Shown here: positions 10,943 to 19,083 of the stretch, piece by piece
How the letters are laid out: each line of letters starts with the position of its first letter
How positions within the stretch are numbered: the stretch's first letter is position 1
Source: Deinococcus hopiensis KR-140
Lineage (GTDB): Bacteria > Deinococcota > Deinococci > Deinococcales > Deinococcaceae
Direction: 5' to 3'
Assembly (NCBI GenBank): GCA_943327755.2
Contig: CALPYF020000003.1
Location: forward strand, 1 to 64,000
DNA length: 64,000 nt
The notes under the pieces: model-generated
The model's input: only the letters and a program-made list of their open reading frames with translations
The model's database searches: none
What the model was told of the DNA's origin: nothing
Translations under genes and position numbers: made by a program

Positions 10943-11638
10943 TTACTTCAGTTTCGCGAGGGTCGCCTTGGCGGTCTCCTCGTCACGCTTCTCCCAGAAG
11001 GTCGTGGCGCTGAAGCTGATGGCCTTCTCGAGCTGCGCGGCGGCCTCGGCCTTGCGCCCCTGGAGGATCAGGGCGTTGGCGTACTCGATGCGGTGCACGG
11101 CGGTGGTGGGTTCCAGCGCGATGGCCTTCTCGAAGTTGGGGATGATCTGGCCCTTGTCCGCGCCGGTCGCGCGGGTGGCGATGAAGCCCTTGGAGATCAG
11201 GTTGGCGTGCCATAGTCCCAGCGCCACGTACGCGCCGGCCATCTTGGGGTCGAGCTTGACGGCCATGTCGAGGTTCTTCTTCATGTCGCCGGCCAGCCCG
11301 AGGCTCTGGAGGATGCCGCTGAACTGCGCGAGGCGGCCCTGCGCGCGGGCGAGTTCGAAGTACGCTTCGGCGTTGTTCTTGTCCTTGGCGATGGCCTGCT
11401 TGGCGTACGCCTGGGCCTTCTCGAACAGGGCCTTCTTCTGCCCGTCGGCGACGAGTCCGGCGCCGGCGGTGGTGGCCTCGGCGGCCAGGGCGAGACCGTC
11501 GCTGGTGTTCAGGTCGGCGGCGGCGGCGGCGGCGTCCTGCCATTTGCCCTGGTCGTAGAGGGCCTGGGCGCTCTGCAGGGACTGGGCGGACGCGGCGGTG
11601 ATCAGGGCAAGGGACAGGGTCAGGGCGATCTTACGCAT
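10943..11638 (-). CDS. Exported TPR-repeat protein
   Basis: 231 aa from ATG 11638, with GGAGGAA upstream. The first ~17 residues are a Sec signal peptide (MRKIALTLSLALITAASAQ). The rest is helical with tetratricopeptide character: QALYDQGKWQDAAAAAADL, NNAEAYFELARAQGRLAQF, AGAYVALGLWHANL and HRIEYANALILQGRKAEAAA. It should act as a periplasmic or surface protein-binding scaffold. A promoter is expected within 11639-11790, the divergent gap shared with the STAND-like NTPase gene. Partner unknown. Confidence 0.8.
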   Translation of the reverse strand: MRKIALTLSLALITAASAQSLQSAQALYDQGKWQDAAAAAADLNTSDGLALAAEATTAGAGLVADGQKKALFEKAQAYAKQAIAKDKNNAEAYFELARAQGRLAQFSGILQSLGLAGDMKKNLDMAVKLDPKMAGAYVALGLWHANLISKGFIATRATGADKGQIIPNFEKAIALEPTTAVHRIEYANALILQGRKAEAAAQLEKAISFSATTFWEKRDEETAKATLAKLK

Positions 11639-11790
11639 GTGGGGTTCCTCCGGTGGGGACAGTTGGGTTGGGTGCTGGGTGAGACTATACACGCGGCTGC
11701 CGGGGTGAAGCTGACGGGTTCGTCAGGTACGGCGCGCACGGGTTGTTCTGCACCCGGTCCAGCGTGGGCGGCGGGGGTGCTACGCTCGGC

Positions 11791-14688
11791 GTGACCGTGG
11801 ACTGGAAAGCGACCCTGAACGACCTGCGTGGCCGGGTGCCCCCCGGCGGGGGGGGTGTCGTGCCCGGCAGCCTGCGCTGGCTGGAGGCGCGCATGCGCGA
11901 GCGCGGCGCGAACCCCAGCAGCGTGCGCAACATCGTGTACCGCGACGTGGGCACCGCGCGCGACAAGGCGCAGCTGCGCGCGGTGCTGGAGGATCTGGCG
12001 CGCGAGCTGGGCGTGCCGCTGCCGGACGGGCCGGTGGGCGCGGCCCCGGCGCCGGACGATCTGGAACTGCTGGGCCGCAGCAAGAAACGGGCGTTCCGGC
12101 AGTTCACGGCGGGCGTCCGCGCGGGCCGCGCGCCGCGCCTGATCGTGAGCGGCCCGCCGGGCGCCGGGAAGACCGTGCTGCTCTCGCGGGTGGCGGCGGC
12201 GCTGGAGGCCCAGGGCGTGCCGGTGGTGACGCTGCGCCTGGGTGGAGCGGGCGAGGGCCTGCCCGCCGCGCCGGGCGCGGTGGGGTCGTCGTTCGCGGCG
12301 CAGGCGCAGGCGCAGCTGGACGCGGCGCGGGCCGTCCTGCCCGCCGGGGGGGCGCTGCTGCTGCGCGTCGCGGCAGATCTGCGCCCGCTGGGGTTCGCGC
12401 CGCGCCTGCCGGGCGGTGAGGGCACCACGGCGGCCGGGTGGGCGCTGGAGGCGCTGCTGCGCCGCGCGCCGACCGGAGTGGCGGTGCTGCTGGCCGTCGA
12501 GGGCGACGCGCCCGGCGGGACGGACGTGGAGGTCATCGAGCTGCGGCCCCCGACGCCCACCGAGGCGCGGGCGTTCCTGATGGCCCGGCTGGGCGTGCCG
12601 CGCGCCGAGGCCGACCGGCTGGTGCGCGAGACGGGCCGGCACCTGGACCGCCTGACGCTGCTGGCGAACGTGGCGGGCGAGGGCGGCGCCGCACCCGCCG
12701 AGCTGCTGGACGACCCGGAGTCGCGGCGGCTGGTCACGCTGACCGGCGCGCTGCACGCGGCGCACCCGGCCGGGCGGGACTGGCCGGAGGCGCTGCTGGC
12801 GGCGCTGCTGGGCGGCTCACCGCTGGGGGTGCCGCCGCATGCGCGGGCGCTGCTGCTGGGCGGCGCGGGCGGCTGGCGGGCCACCCCGGCGCTGGAGCGG
12901 GCTTGGCCAGTCGTTCCCGCCGCGGACCGCCTGGGGGCGCTGCGGGCGGTCGCGGCGCTGGACGCCGGGCAGGGGTTCGGGCCGTACCGGCTGGGCGCGC
13001 TGGCGGCGCTGGGCGACTGGGCGGCGCTGGCGGCGCAGGTAACGCAGCAGCCGGACGACGCGCGGCACCTTCCGGCGCTGTGGCCGCGTCTGCGCGGCGC
13101 GACGGGCGAGGCGCGCGAGACGCTGGCGCGCGCGGTCGTCATGCATCACGCGGGGCGCGGGGAGTACAACGACCCGCGCGCGCGCGACGCGCTGTTCACC
13201 CTGCTGGAATCCGGCAGTGACGCCGTGCGCGGCTGGGCGCGCGTGAAGCTCGCCGAGAGCAGCCTGGAGGCCGGGCGGATGGACGCGGCCCGCTCGCAGC
13301 TGCAGCACCCGGACGTGACGGGCATGGACGCCCGCGACCCGTGGGCGGCGGCGGCCGAGGTGGACGCGCTGCTCGTGCAGGCGGCGCTGGCCCGCTGGCA
13401 GGGGGACCTGGGGGGCGCGACCCGCGCGGCGCAGGACCCGCGGCTGGTGAGGGGCGGGCCGCGCGCGCTGCTGTGGCGGGGCCTGATCGCCAAGGACGCC
13501 GGGCGCTGGCCCGAGGCGCTGGAGGCCCTGCGGGGCGTACCTGCGGCCAGTCCGCTGCTGTCGGCGCGGGCGCGGTATCAGGAGGGTGACCTGCTGCTGC
13601 GCCTGGGGCAGCCGCACGCGGCGCTGGGAGCGCTGCTGGACGCGGGGGCGCGCCTGACGGACGCGGGCGGGTCGCCCGAGGAGCGGGCGCGGGTGCTGGC
13701 GCGCGCGGGCACGGCGCTGCGCCGCCTGGGCCGCCCGGCCGAGGGTCTGGAGCGGCTGCGCGACGCGCTGGCACTGGTGCCGCCGGACGAGCGCCGCCAC
13801 GTGGACGGCGTGCCCCGCGCGCGCCTGCTCTCGGAGGGGGTGCCGCTGCTGCTGGCGCTGGGGAGGCTGGAGGACGCGCAGCGGCAGGCGGCGCAGGCGC
13901 TGACCCTGCTGTCGCGCAGCGAGGCCCGCCCGGCCGAGGTCGGGTACCGTGAGCGGCGCACCCGCTACCGCGCAGCACTGACGTACCTCACGCGGGGGCT
14001 GGGCGTGCCGTACCTGCCGCCGCTGGGTGGCGCGGCGGCCGACAACGCCGACCTGCACCGGGCCCGGGTCCTGCTGGGCGCGCTGCTGGACCGGGCGGGC
14101 GGGTCGGCCGACCGGGAGGTGACGCTGCGCTTCGACATGCTCCTGAGCCTCGCGCTGGCCACCCCCGACGCGGAGCAGGCCACGGCGCTCGTGCAGGAGG
14201 CGCTGACGCTGGCCTCGCACCCGTACGAGGAGGCGCAGGCGCGCGCGATGCTGGCCGACGCGCAGCTGCGGGCCGGACGGCCGGACGCCGCGCTGGGCAG
14301 CGTGAACCGCGCGCACGCCCTGCTGCGCCGCCCCGCGCCGGGCGGCCCGCCCCTGGACCCGGGTCTGGACGCGCAGCTGCTGGCGCTGGAGGCCCGCGCC
14401 GGACTGCTGGATCCCGGCGCCGCGCCGCTGGACGCCCTGCGGGTCCTGCGGGACGCCCTAGACAGCCCCGCGCTGGAACCGTTCCGTGCGGGCGTGTGGC
14501 GCGAGGCGGGCCGGGCGCTGGAGGCCAGAGGCGGGGACCCGGGCGACACGCTGCGGGCCTGGGGCGTCCCGGCGGAACTCCTGGACTGGCGAGCGCCGGA
14601 CGCCCTGGCCGCCGCGGAGCTGGTACGGGACGCCGCGTCCACGCGGGGGGCGGCGGGCGGGTATGCTGTGGCGCGTGAGCATCAGTGA
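11791..14688 (+). CDS. Large STAND-like NTPase with TPR-like helical repeats
   Basis: About 965 aa from GTG 11791; GTG 11797 is an alternative, with TACGCT 4-10 nt upstream. Residues 1-90 are helical (LRWLEARMRERGANPSSVRN, IVYRDVGTARDKAQLRAVL), a block I associate with Deinococcus/Thermus proteins. A P-loop GPPGAGKT lies at residues 121-128, followed by a NACHT/AAA-like region that ends LRPPTPTEARAFLMARLG. From ~residue 400 on, it is almost all amphipathic helices with TPR/SEL-like spacing (e.g. ALEALRGVPAASPLLSARAR, GTALRRLGRPAEGLERLRDA). This layout is that of STAND signalling NTPases such as MalT, but no DNA-binding domain is seen. Input and output are unknown. It overlaps the next gene by 14 nt. 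Confidence 0.75.
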   Translation: MTVDWKATLNDLRGRVPPGGGGVVPGSLRWLEARMRERGANPSSVRNIVYRDVGTARDKAQLRAVLEDLARELGVPLPDGPVGAAPAPDDLELLGRSKKRAFRQFTAGVRAGRAPRLIVSGPPGAGKTVLLSRVAAALEAQGVPVVTLRLGGAGEGLPAAPGAVGSSFAAQAQAQLDAARAVLPAGGALLLRVAADLRPLGFAPRLPGGEGTTAAGWALEALLRRAPTGVAVLLAVEGDAPGGTDVEVIELRPPTPTEARAFLMARLGVPRAEADRLVRETGRHLDRLTLLANVAGEGGAAPAELLDDPESRRLVTLTGALHAAHPAGRDWPEALLAALLGGSPLGVPPHARALLLGGAGGWRATPALERAWPVVPAADRLGALRAVAALDAGQGFGPYRLGALAALGDWAALAAQVTQQPDDARHLPALWPRLRGATGEARETLARAVVMHHAGRGEYNDPRARDALFTLLESGSDAVRGWARVKLAESSLEAGRMDAARSQLQHPDVTGMDARDPWAAAAEVDALLVQAALARWQGDLGGATRAAQDPRLVRGGPRALLWRGLIAKDAGRWPEALEALRGVPAASPLLSARARYQEGDLLLRLGQPHAALGALLDAGARLTDAGGSPEERARVLARAGTALRRLGRPAEGLERLRDALALVPPDERRHVDGVPRARLLSEGVPLLLALGRLEDAQRQAAQALTLLSRSEARPAEVGYRERRTRYRAALTYLTRGLGVPYLPPLGGAAADNADLHRARVLLGALLDRAGGSADREVTLRFDMLLSLALATPDAEQATALVQEALTLASHPYEEAQARAMLADAQLRAGRPDAALGSVNRAHALLRRPAPGGPPLDPGLDAQLLALEARAGLLDPGAAPLDALRVLRDALDSPALEPFRAGVWREAGRALEARGGDPGDTLRAWGVPAELLDWRAPDALAAAELVRDAASTRGAAGGYAVAREHQ
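14662..14667 (+). promoter_or_regulatory. -10 box inside end of STAND gene
   Basis: TATGCT followed by 7 nt and the GTG at 14675. It could drive a leaderless transcript of the three small genes independently of the NTPase. Confidence 0.45.
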
Positions 14689-15064
14689 ACCCGCCCCCGG
14701 TGGCCGCGCGGCCGTGCGGCTCCTTCAGGGGTACGTGTGGCACCCGCAGGACGCCGACATCGACCTGGAGACGTTCCTGCCGCATGAACTCGATCTGCCC
14801 GCACCGGACGAGCACGGCGATCAGGAGGGCGCGCACGTCCTGTGGGACAGCGTGAACCCGCCGTTCGCGTTCTTCGAGAACGGCGAGCCGACCGCGTCGC
14901 AGGCGTTCTACCAGTTCACGGTGCTGCGCGTGTACGAGCCGCGCCCGGACAACGACTCGCTGCACGCGGACGCCCAGGCGGCCAGCGGGCTGCTCGGGCC
15001 GCTGCTGGAGGGCACCCCGGACGGCGTGGGCTGGCAGCTGTGGGAGGACCTGCGTGATCTCTGA
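14675..15064 (+). CDS. Uncharacterised acidic protein
   Basis: 129 aa from GTG 14675; an ATG at 14663 is in frame but sits in the TATGCT box. The protein is acidic and soluble, with DIDLETFLPHELDLPAPDEH, VLWDSVNPPFAFFENGEPT, FTVLRVYEPRPDND and a C-terminal WQLWEDLRDL. I do not recognise a family. It overlaps the STAND NTPase gene by 14 nt and the following gene by 11 nt, so it is probably part of the same operon. Confidence 0.75.
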   Translation: MSISEPAPGGRAAVRLLQGYVWHPQDADIDLETFLPHELDLPAPDEHGDQEGAHVLWDSVNPPFAFFENGEPTASQAFYQFTVLRVYEPRPDNDSLHADAQAASGLLGPLLEGTPDGVGWQLWEDLRDL

Positions 15065-15263
15065 CCAGGGGCTGCCCTGGCTGGACCTGCGGGTCGAGGG
15101 TGACCCCCACCCCCGGCGCTTCGACGGGCAGGCGACGGCGCTGCAGTACCTGCTGCGGGTCGAGCGGCTCTCGGCGGACGCCGCGCACGACCTGCTCGAA
15201 CGCGGCGAGGTGGGCCCGCCCGCCGCGCGGCGTGCGTACACGCTGCGGCCCCTGGGGCAGTGA
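15054..15263 (+). CDS. Small uncharacterised protein
   Basis: 69 aa from GTG 15054, with GGAGG 6 nt upstream inside the previous gene. The sequence (MISDQGLPWLDLRVEGDPHP, then ATALQYLLRVERLSADAAHD, LLERGEVGPPAARRAYTLRP) suggests one helical hairpin. It overlaps both neighbours (11 nt before, GTGA overlap after), the strongest sign that it is translated. Function unknown. Confidence 0.65.
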   Translation: MISDQGLPWLDLRVEGDPHPRRFDGQATALQYLLRVERLSADAAHDLLERGEVGPPAARRAYTLRPLGQ

Positions 15264-15862
15264 GGACCGACTCCTCCCCGTCGGAGGCCGCACCGGAGTA
15301 CACCGGGCCGGTCGTGGCGATTCCCGTGTACGCGGGCGTCAGCGAACTGGAACTGGGCGTGATGGTGTCGGTGCTGCGCCTGTGCGGCGGTGAGGGCTGC
15401 GTGCGGACCGTGAACCGCTCGCGGGCCAGTATCGTCACGGCGGGCGGACTGGTCAGCACCCCGCACGTGCTGTTCGCGGCGCTGCCGGAACCCGCCGCCC
15501 TGCTCGTTCCCGGCGGGCCGGGCGCGGCGAAGGCGGCGCGCGATCCGCTCCTCCAGGGGTTCCTCAGGGCGCACGCGGACTTGACCACCGGCACCAGCGG
15601 CAGCGGCCTGCTCCTGCCGGGCGAGGCGGGCACCCTGGACGGGCGCGTGGTGGGCGGCCCGGCCGAACTGGCGGACACACTGTGGGGCTTCACCCCGGCG
15701 GACGTGCGCCCCGGCGAGGTCGTCACGGACGGCGCGCTGTGTTCCGCCCCGGCGGGCTTCGCGGCGCTGCACGCGGCGCTGCACGTCGCGTCGGCCCTGT
15801 GGGGAGAGCAGGCGGCCCGGAACGCGGCGCAGCGGCTGGGGGGCTCTCCCCTGCTGGGTTAG
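15260..15862 (+). CDS. DJ-1/PfpI-like protein lacking the nucleophile cysteine
   Basis: 200 aa from GTG 15260, overlapping the upstream stop. The fold of the class I amidotransferase-like/DJ-1 group is visible: VVAIPVYAGVSELELGVMVS, ALLVPGGPGAAKAARDPLL, then LLLPGEAGTLDGRVVGGPAE, which matches the region after the nucleophile elbow in AraC-associated DJ-1 proteins. Where those have a CTG-type elbow, this one reads TGTSGSG, with no Cys. It may be non-catalytic or ligand-binding. It ends tail to tail with the FAD oxidoreductase gene, sharing 4 nt, with no space for a terminator. Confidence 0.7.
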   Translation: MRTDSSPSEAAPEYTGPVVAIPVYAGVSELELGVMVSVLRLCGGEGCVRTVNRSRASIVTAGGLVSTPHVLFAALPEPAALLVPGGPGAAKAARDPLLQGFLRAHADLTTGTSGSGLLLPGEAGTLDGRVVGGPAELADTLWGFTPADVRPGEVVTDGALCSAPAGFAALHAALHVASALWGEQAARNAAQRLGGSPLLG

Positions 15863-17232
15863 ACCAGTGCGCCGCGCGCGGTCAGTTCGGCGCGCAGGTC
15901 GTCCGGGCTGACCGCGCGGACCTCTCCGGCATGGTCCCGCGCGGCCCAGGCGGCGGTGATCCCGGCGGCCTCTCCCATGGAGTGGCAATTCTGCTGCACG
16001 CGGATGCTGGACTGCGCCTCAAAGGTGCTGCTCGCGGCTCGGCCCGGCACGAGCAGGTTCGTGACGTTCAGCGGGATGATGGCGCGCAGCGGGATGTCGT
16101 GGAACGCGCCGGGCGCGAAGTACGGCGCGGTGCCCTCGCGTTCGTGCAGGAGTTTCGCGCCGCCCCTGACCGAGTGGATGTCCACCGGGTAGTGGTTGCG
16201 GCAGATGCCGTCCGGGAAGCGGGCGCAGTCGAGGATGTCCGTGACGGTCAGCGTGTACTCGCCCTGGATGCGCCGCGTCTCGCGCACGCCGATCATCGGG
16301 GCGACCACGCCGATGAACGCGCGCTCACAGCCGGGTAGGAACGCGCGGCAGAACGCCGTGAGGCGCGTGATGGCCTGCCGCCCGTCCAGCTGCGCCTCGC
16401 TGAGCTGCCAGGGGTCGGTGCCGTCATGCAGGTCGGCGCGGATGCGCGGGCAGTTGAAGCTGAATTCACCGGGGCGACCGGGGACGCTGAACGCCTGGAA
16501 GTAGTCCCCGTCGCGCTCGAGCAGCACGCCGCGTTCGACCGCCTGCCGGAAGAGGGGTTCCAGGCTGCTGTTCCGCCCCCAGACCATCCAGAAATGCAGG
16601 AAGTCCGGGTGGTCCTGCCACTGTCCATTCCCGTTCAGGAAGTCACGCAGGCGGGTGACGTCCACCCCGGCCAGCGTGAAGCGCAGGCTCATGGCCTGAT
16701 GCACGCCGTCCTCGTCCCCGCCGCTCATGGGCACGCCGGCCAGCGCGGCCACGTCCGCGTCGCCGGTCGCGTCGATGAACGTCCGGGCGCGCAGGGCCTG
16801 CAGGCCCCCCTTGTTGTGCACGACCAGCGCCTCGATCCGCCCGGCGGCCATGACAGGCTGCACGACCTGAGTGTGGAACAGCACCTCCGCGCCGGACTCG
16901 CGCAGCAGGTCGTCCAGCACGAACTTCAGGCCCTCCGGGTTGAACCAGTTGTCGTTCCCGGACGGGTCGGTCGCGCCGTCACCGCGCGCCCGCAGGCGGG
17001 CCTTGAGTTCCTCGGTCAGGCCCCGGTTGAGGTTCTGCCCGTCCGCGACGTTCCGCATCAGCGGCGTCACCCAGGCGTTCGTGCCGGTGCCGCCCAGGCT
17101 GCCCTGCGCCTCCACGACCAGCGTCCGCGCCCCGCTGCGGGCGGCAGCGACGCCCGCGATGGCCCCGGCGGTGCCGCCCCCGGCGACGATCACGTCCCAG
17201 TCACGGTCCAGCGTACGGTAGGTCAGGGTCAC
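15859..17232 (-). CDS. FAD-dependent oxidoreductase
   Basis: 457 aa from GTG 17232 (GTGA overlap with the lipoprotein stop). The Rossmann motif is DVIVAGGGTAGAIAGVAAAR at residues ~14-33, followed by GGTGTNAWVTPLMRN typical of the FAD_oxidored family (PF12831-like). Later blocks include TFIDATGDADVAALAG and NVTNLLVPGRAAS, LRVQQNCHSMGEAAG-like C-terminal FAD contacts. Members often sit with carbohydrate ABC transporters and act on sugar-derived substrates, but the reaction here is unknown. It is the last gene of the five-gene operon that begins with the ABC permeases. Confidence 0.9.
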   Translation of the reverse strand: MTLTYRTLDRDWDVIVAGGGTAGAIAGVAAARSGARTLVVEAQGSLGGTGTNAWVTPLMRNVADGQNLNRGLTEELKARLRARGDGATDPSGNDNWFNPEGLKFVLDDLLRESGAEVLFHTQVVQPVMAAGRIEALVVHNKGGLQALRARTFIDATGDADVAALAGVPMSGGDEDGVHQAMSLRFTLAGVDVTRLRDFLNGNGQWQDHPDFLHFWMVWGRNSSLEPLFRQAVERGVLLERDGDYFQAFSVPGRPGEFSFNCPRIRADLHDGTDPWQLSEAQLDGRQAITRLTAFCRAFLPGCERAFIGVVAPMIGVRETRRIQGEYTLTVTDILDCARFPDGICRNHYPVDIHSVRGGAKLLHEREGTAPYFAPGAFHDIPLRAIIPLNVTNLLVPGRAASSTFEAQSSIRVQQNCHSMGEAAGITAAWAARDHAGEVRAVSPDDLRAELTARGALV

Positions 17233-17651
17233 TGAACCGTCACCTGCCCGATCTCCTGGCCGTTCAGGCGGACGTTCAGGGGACCTCCGCCAGTGCCGAG
17301 CATGGACGGCGGGACGACCACGCCCGCGCGCTGCCAGCGGATGCCCTCGGTGGTGCAGACCCCTGAACTCGTCGAGGGGGCCACTGCGCGGATGAGCAGC
17401 GGCCCGCCAGCCTCGCGGGTGACGCGCAGCTCGTGCGGGTGGTCGCAGCCTCCCACACCGACCTCCCAGGTAACGGTCAGGGACTCCCCGGAGCGGACGG
17501 TGGCAGGCAGGGTCACGGCGCGGACGCTGACGGAATGCACCTCGGGTTCTGCCACCTGGGCCGTCTGAGCCGTTTGGGTTGACTGAGGGGCAGGCGAGCA
17601 GGCCGTCAGGAGCAGCAGGCCAGCCGTCAGGAACGGGACGTGACGGGTCAT
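17229..17651 (-). CDS. Lipoprotein of unknown function
   Basis: 140 aa from ATG 17651. The N-terminus MTRHVPFLTAGLLLLTACSP is a lipoprotein signal with lipobox LTAC. The mature domain looks all-beta: SVRAVTLPATVRSGESLTVT, WEVGVGGCDHPHELRV, and a Gly/Asn-rich end. Two further Cys (in GGCDH and SGVCTT) could form a disulphide. It lies between Nudix and FAD oxidoreductase genes with 4-nt overlaps on both sides. It is much too small to be a standard sugar-binding lipoprotein for the ABC permeases. Confidence 0.75.
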   Translation of the reverse strand: MTRHVPFLTAGLLLLTACSPAPQSTQTAQTAQVAEPEVHSVSVRAVTLPATVRSGESLTVTWEVGVGGCDHPHELRVTREAGGPLLIRAVAPSTSSGVCTTEGIRWQRAGVVVPPSMLGTGGGPLNVRLNGQEIGQVTVQ

Positions 17652-18151
17652 GCGTCTGCCCAGGTGTGCGTGAACAGGTGGCGCAGCGCGGCGAGGGTCA
17701 GCCAGTTGAAGTCCCCGGGGCGGGTCTGCATCTGGGTGCGGAGGGTGCGCACCGGCACCCAGCGGGGCACCTCGGCGTGGTCGCCGCGGGTCAGGGGTTC
17801 GCCGCTGGCCTGCACGCGGAAGAAGAAGCCGACGCTGTCCACCGGGCCGCGCGTCGTCTGGTAGACGAAGGCGGGCGTCAGGCACTCCACGTCCCCGCCG
17901 GGCGCACTGGAGGTGGTGGAGTGTGAATCGTCCAGGAAGGCGGTAACGGTCAGGCCGGTCTCCTCCAGCACCTCGCGGCGCAGGGCGGGCGGGATGGACT
18001 CGAAGGGGTCGAGCTGCCCGCCAGGGAGTTCCAGCGTGCGGGGCTCGCCGGGCTTGGCGCGCACCTGCAGGAGTACCTCGGGCCCGCGCTCGCCGCTGCG
18101 CTCGATGACCGCGCGGGCGTTCACGTAGAAGTCCTTCTTGCGGCGGAACAT
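17648..18151 (-). CDS. Nudix hydrolase
   Basis: 167 aa from ATG 18151, which overlaps the permease stop by 1 nt. The Nudix box fits G-x5-E-x7-REVLEETGL (from GQLDPFES to ETGL), with the beta-strand context ARAVIERSG and LELPGGQLD before it. Members hydrolyse nucleoside diphosphates linked to another group using Mg2+. The residues that define ADP-ribose or sugar-nucleotide specificity are not evident. Its place inside a sugar ABC operon hints at a sugar nucleotide substrate, which is inference. Confidence 0.9.
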   Translation of the reverse strand: MFRRKKDFYVNARAVIERSGERGPEVLLQVRAKPGEPRTLELPGGQLDPFESIPPALRREVLEETGLTVTAFLDDSHSTTSSAPGGDVECLTPAFVYQTTRGPVDSVGFFFRVQASGEPLTRGDHAEVPRWVPVRTLRTQMQTRPGDFNWLTLAALRHLFTHTWADA

Positions 18152-19083
18152 CAGCCCTTGACCGCGCCTTCCAGGCCTTTCATGAAGTACTTCTGGCCCA
18201 TCAGGAACACGATCAGGATGGGGATGATCGTGATGACGGCGCCCGCCATGACGGCGCGGGAGTTCGTGCTGAACGTGCCGGACAGTTCCAGCAGGCCCGC
18301 CGAGAGCGGGAGCATGTTCTTGTCGGGCAGCATGACGCGCGCCCACAGGAACGAGTTCCAGTACGCCACGAATTCCAGGATGGCGAACGCGGCGATGGTG
18401 GGCGTGGCCAGCGGGAGCATGATGCGGCGCCAGATGGTGAGTTCGCGCGCCCCGTCAATGCGGGCCGCCTCGATGAGTTCCTGCGGGATACCCAGGTACG
18501 CCTGGCGCAGCAGGAACAGGCCCACGATGCTGGCGGCGCCGGGCAGCACGACCGCGAGGTACTGCCGCGCGGCGTCCGCGAGCGGACTGGTCTGCGCCAG
18601 CAGGCCCAGTTTGATGGTGGTGATGTAGTTGACGATCAGGCCGGCCTCGTTGGGCAGGACCATCAGGATCAGGATGGAGTAGAAGATCAGGTCCCGGCCG
18701 GGAAAACGCATGCGGGCCAGCGGGTACGCGGCGAGCGTGGCGAGGGTCGTAGTGAAGGTCACGCCCAGGACGCAGATGATCACGGAATTCAGGATCAGCC
18801 GCCAGAAGGGGACGGTGGTGCCGCTGAAGACCTCCAGATAGTTGCGCAGGCTGAGGGCGGTGGGGAGGATCTTCGCCTCGTAGATGTTCCCGGTGGGTTC
18901 CAGGGACGTCACGAGCGTCCAGTAGAACGGGTAGAGCATGATCAGCGCGATGAGGATCAGCACGGCGTACGCGGCGGCGTTGCGCAGACGTTCGCGGCGC
19001 TGACGCTGCACCTTGAGCTGCGCGGCCAGCTGCGCGTGCGGGTCGCTGACCAGCGCGGTCTGGGGCAGGGTGGTGTCAGGCAT
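18151..19083 (-). CDS. Carbohydrate ABC transporter permease, MalG type
   Basis: 310 aa. Six membrane segments can be traced, with the first near residues 38-60 (YAVLILIALIMLYPFYWTL) and a long N-terminal charged lead. The cytoplasmic EAA loop is EAARIDGARELTIWRRIMLP, the ATPase docking site of MalG/UgpE-like permeases. It overlaps the upstream MalF-type permease by 8 nt. No solute-binding protein or ATPase lies in the operon; an MsmX/UgpC-like ATPase at 63.5 kb is one possible energiser. Substrate unknown. Confidence 0.93.
   Translation of the reverse strand: MPDTTLPQTALVSDPHAQLAAQLKVQRQRRERLRNAAAYAVLILIALIMLYPFYWTLVTSLEPTGNIYEAKILPTALSLRNYLEVFSGTTVPFWRLILNSVIICVLGVTFTTTLATLAAYPLARMRFPGRDLIFYSILILMVLPNEAGLIVNYITTIKLGLLAQTSPLADAARQYLAVVLPGAASIVGLFLLRQAYLGIPQELIEAARIDGARELTIWRRIMLPLATPTIAAFAILEFVAYWNSFLWARVMLPDKNMLPLSAGLLELSGTFSTNSRAVMAGAVITIIPILIVFLMGQKYFMKGLEGAVKG

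Noticed and set aside
12438..14642. Long open frames opposite or out of frame with the STAND NTPase
   Set aside because: They have no start signals or recognisable domains and follow the GC bias of the real frame.
11791..15862. STAND operon as an antiviral defence system
   Set aside because: No effector domain (nuclease, NADase, protease, pore) is visible, and no other defence gene is near; only a signalling role can be supported.
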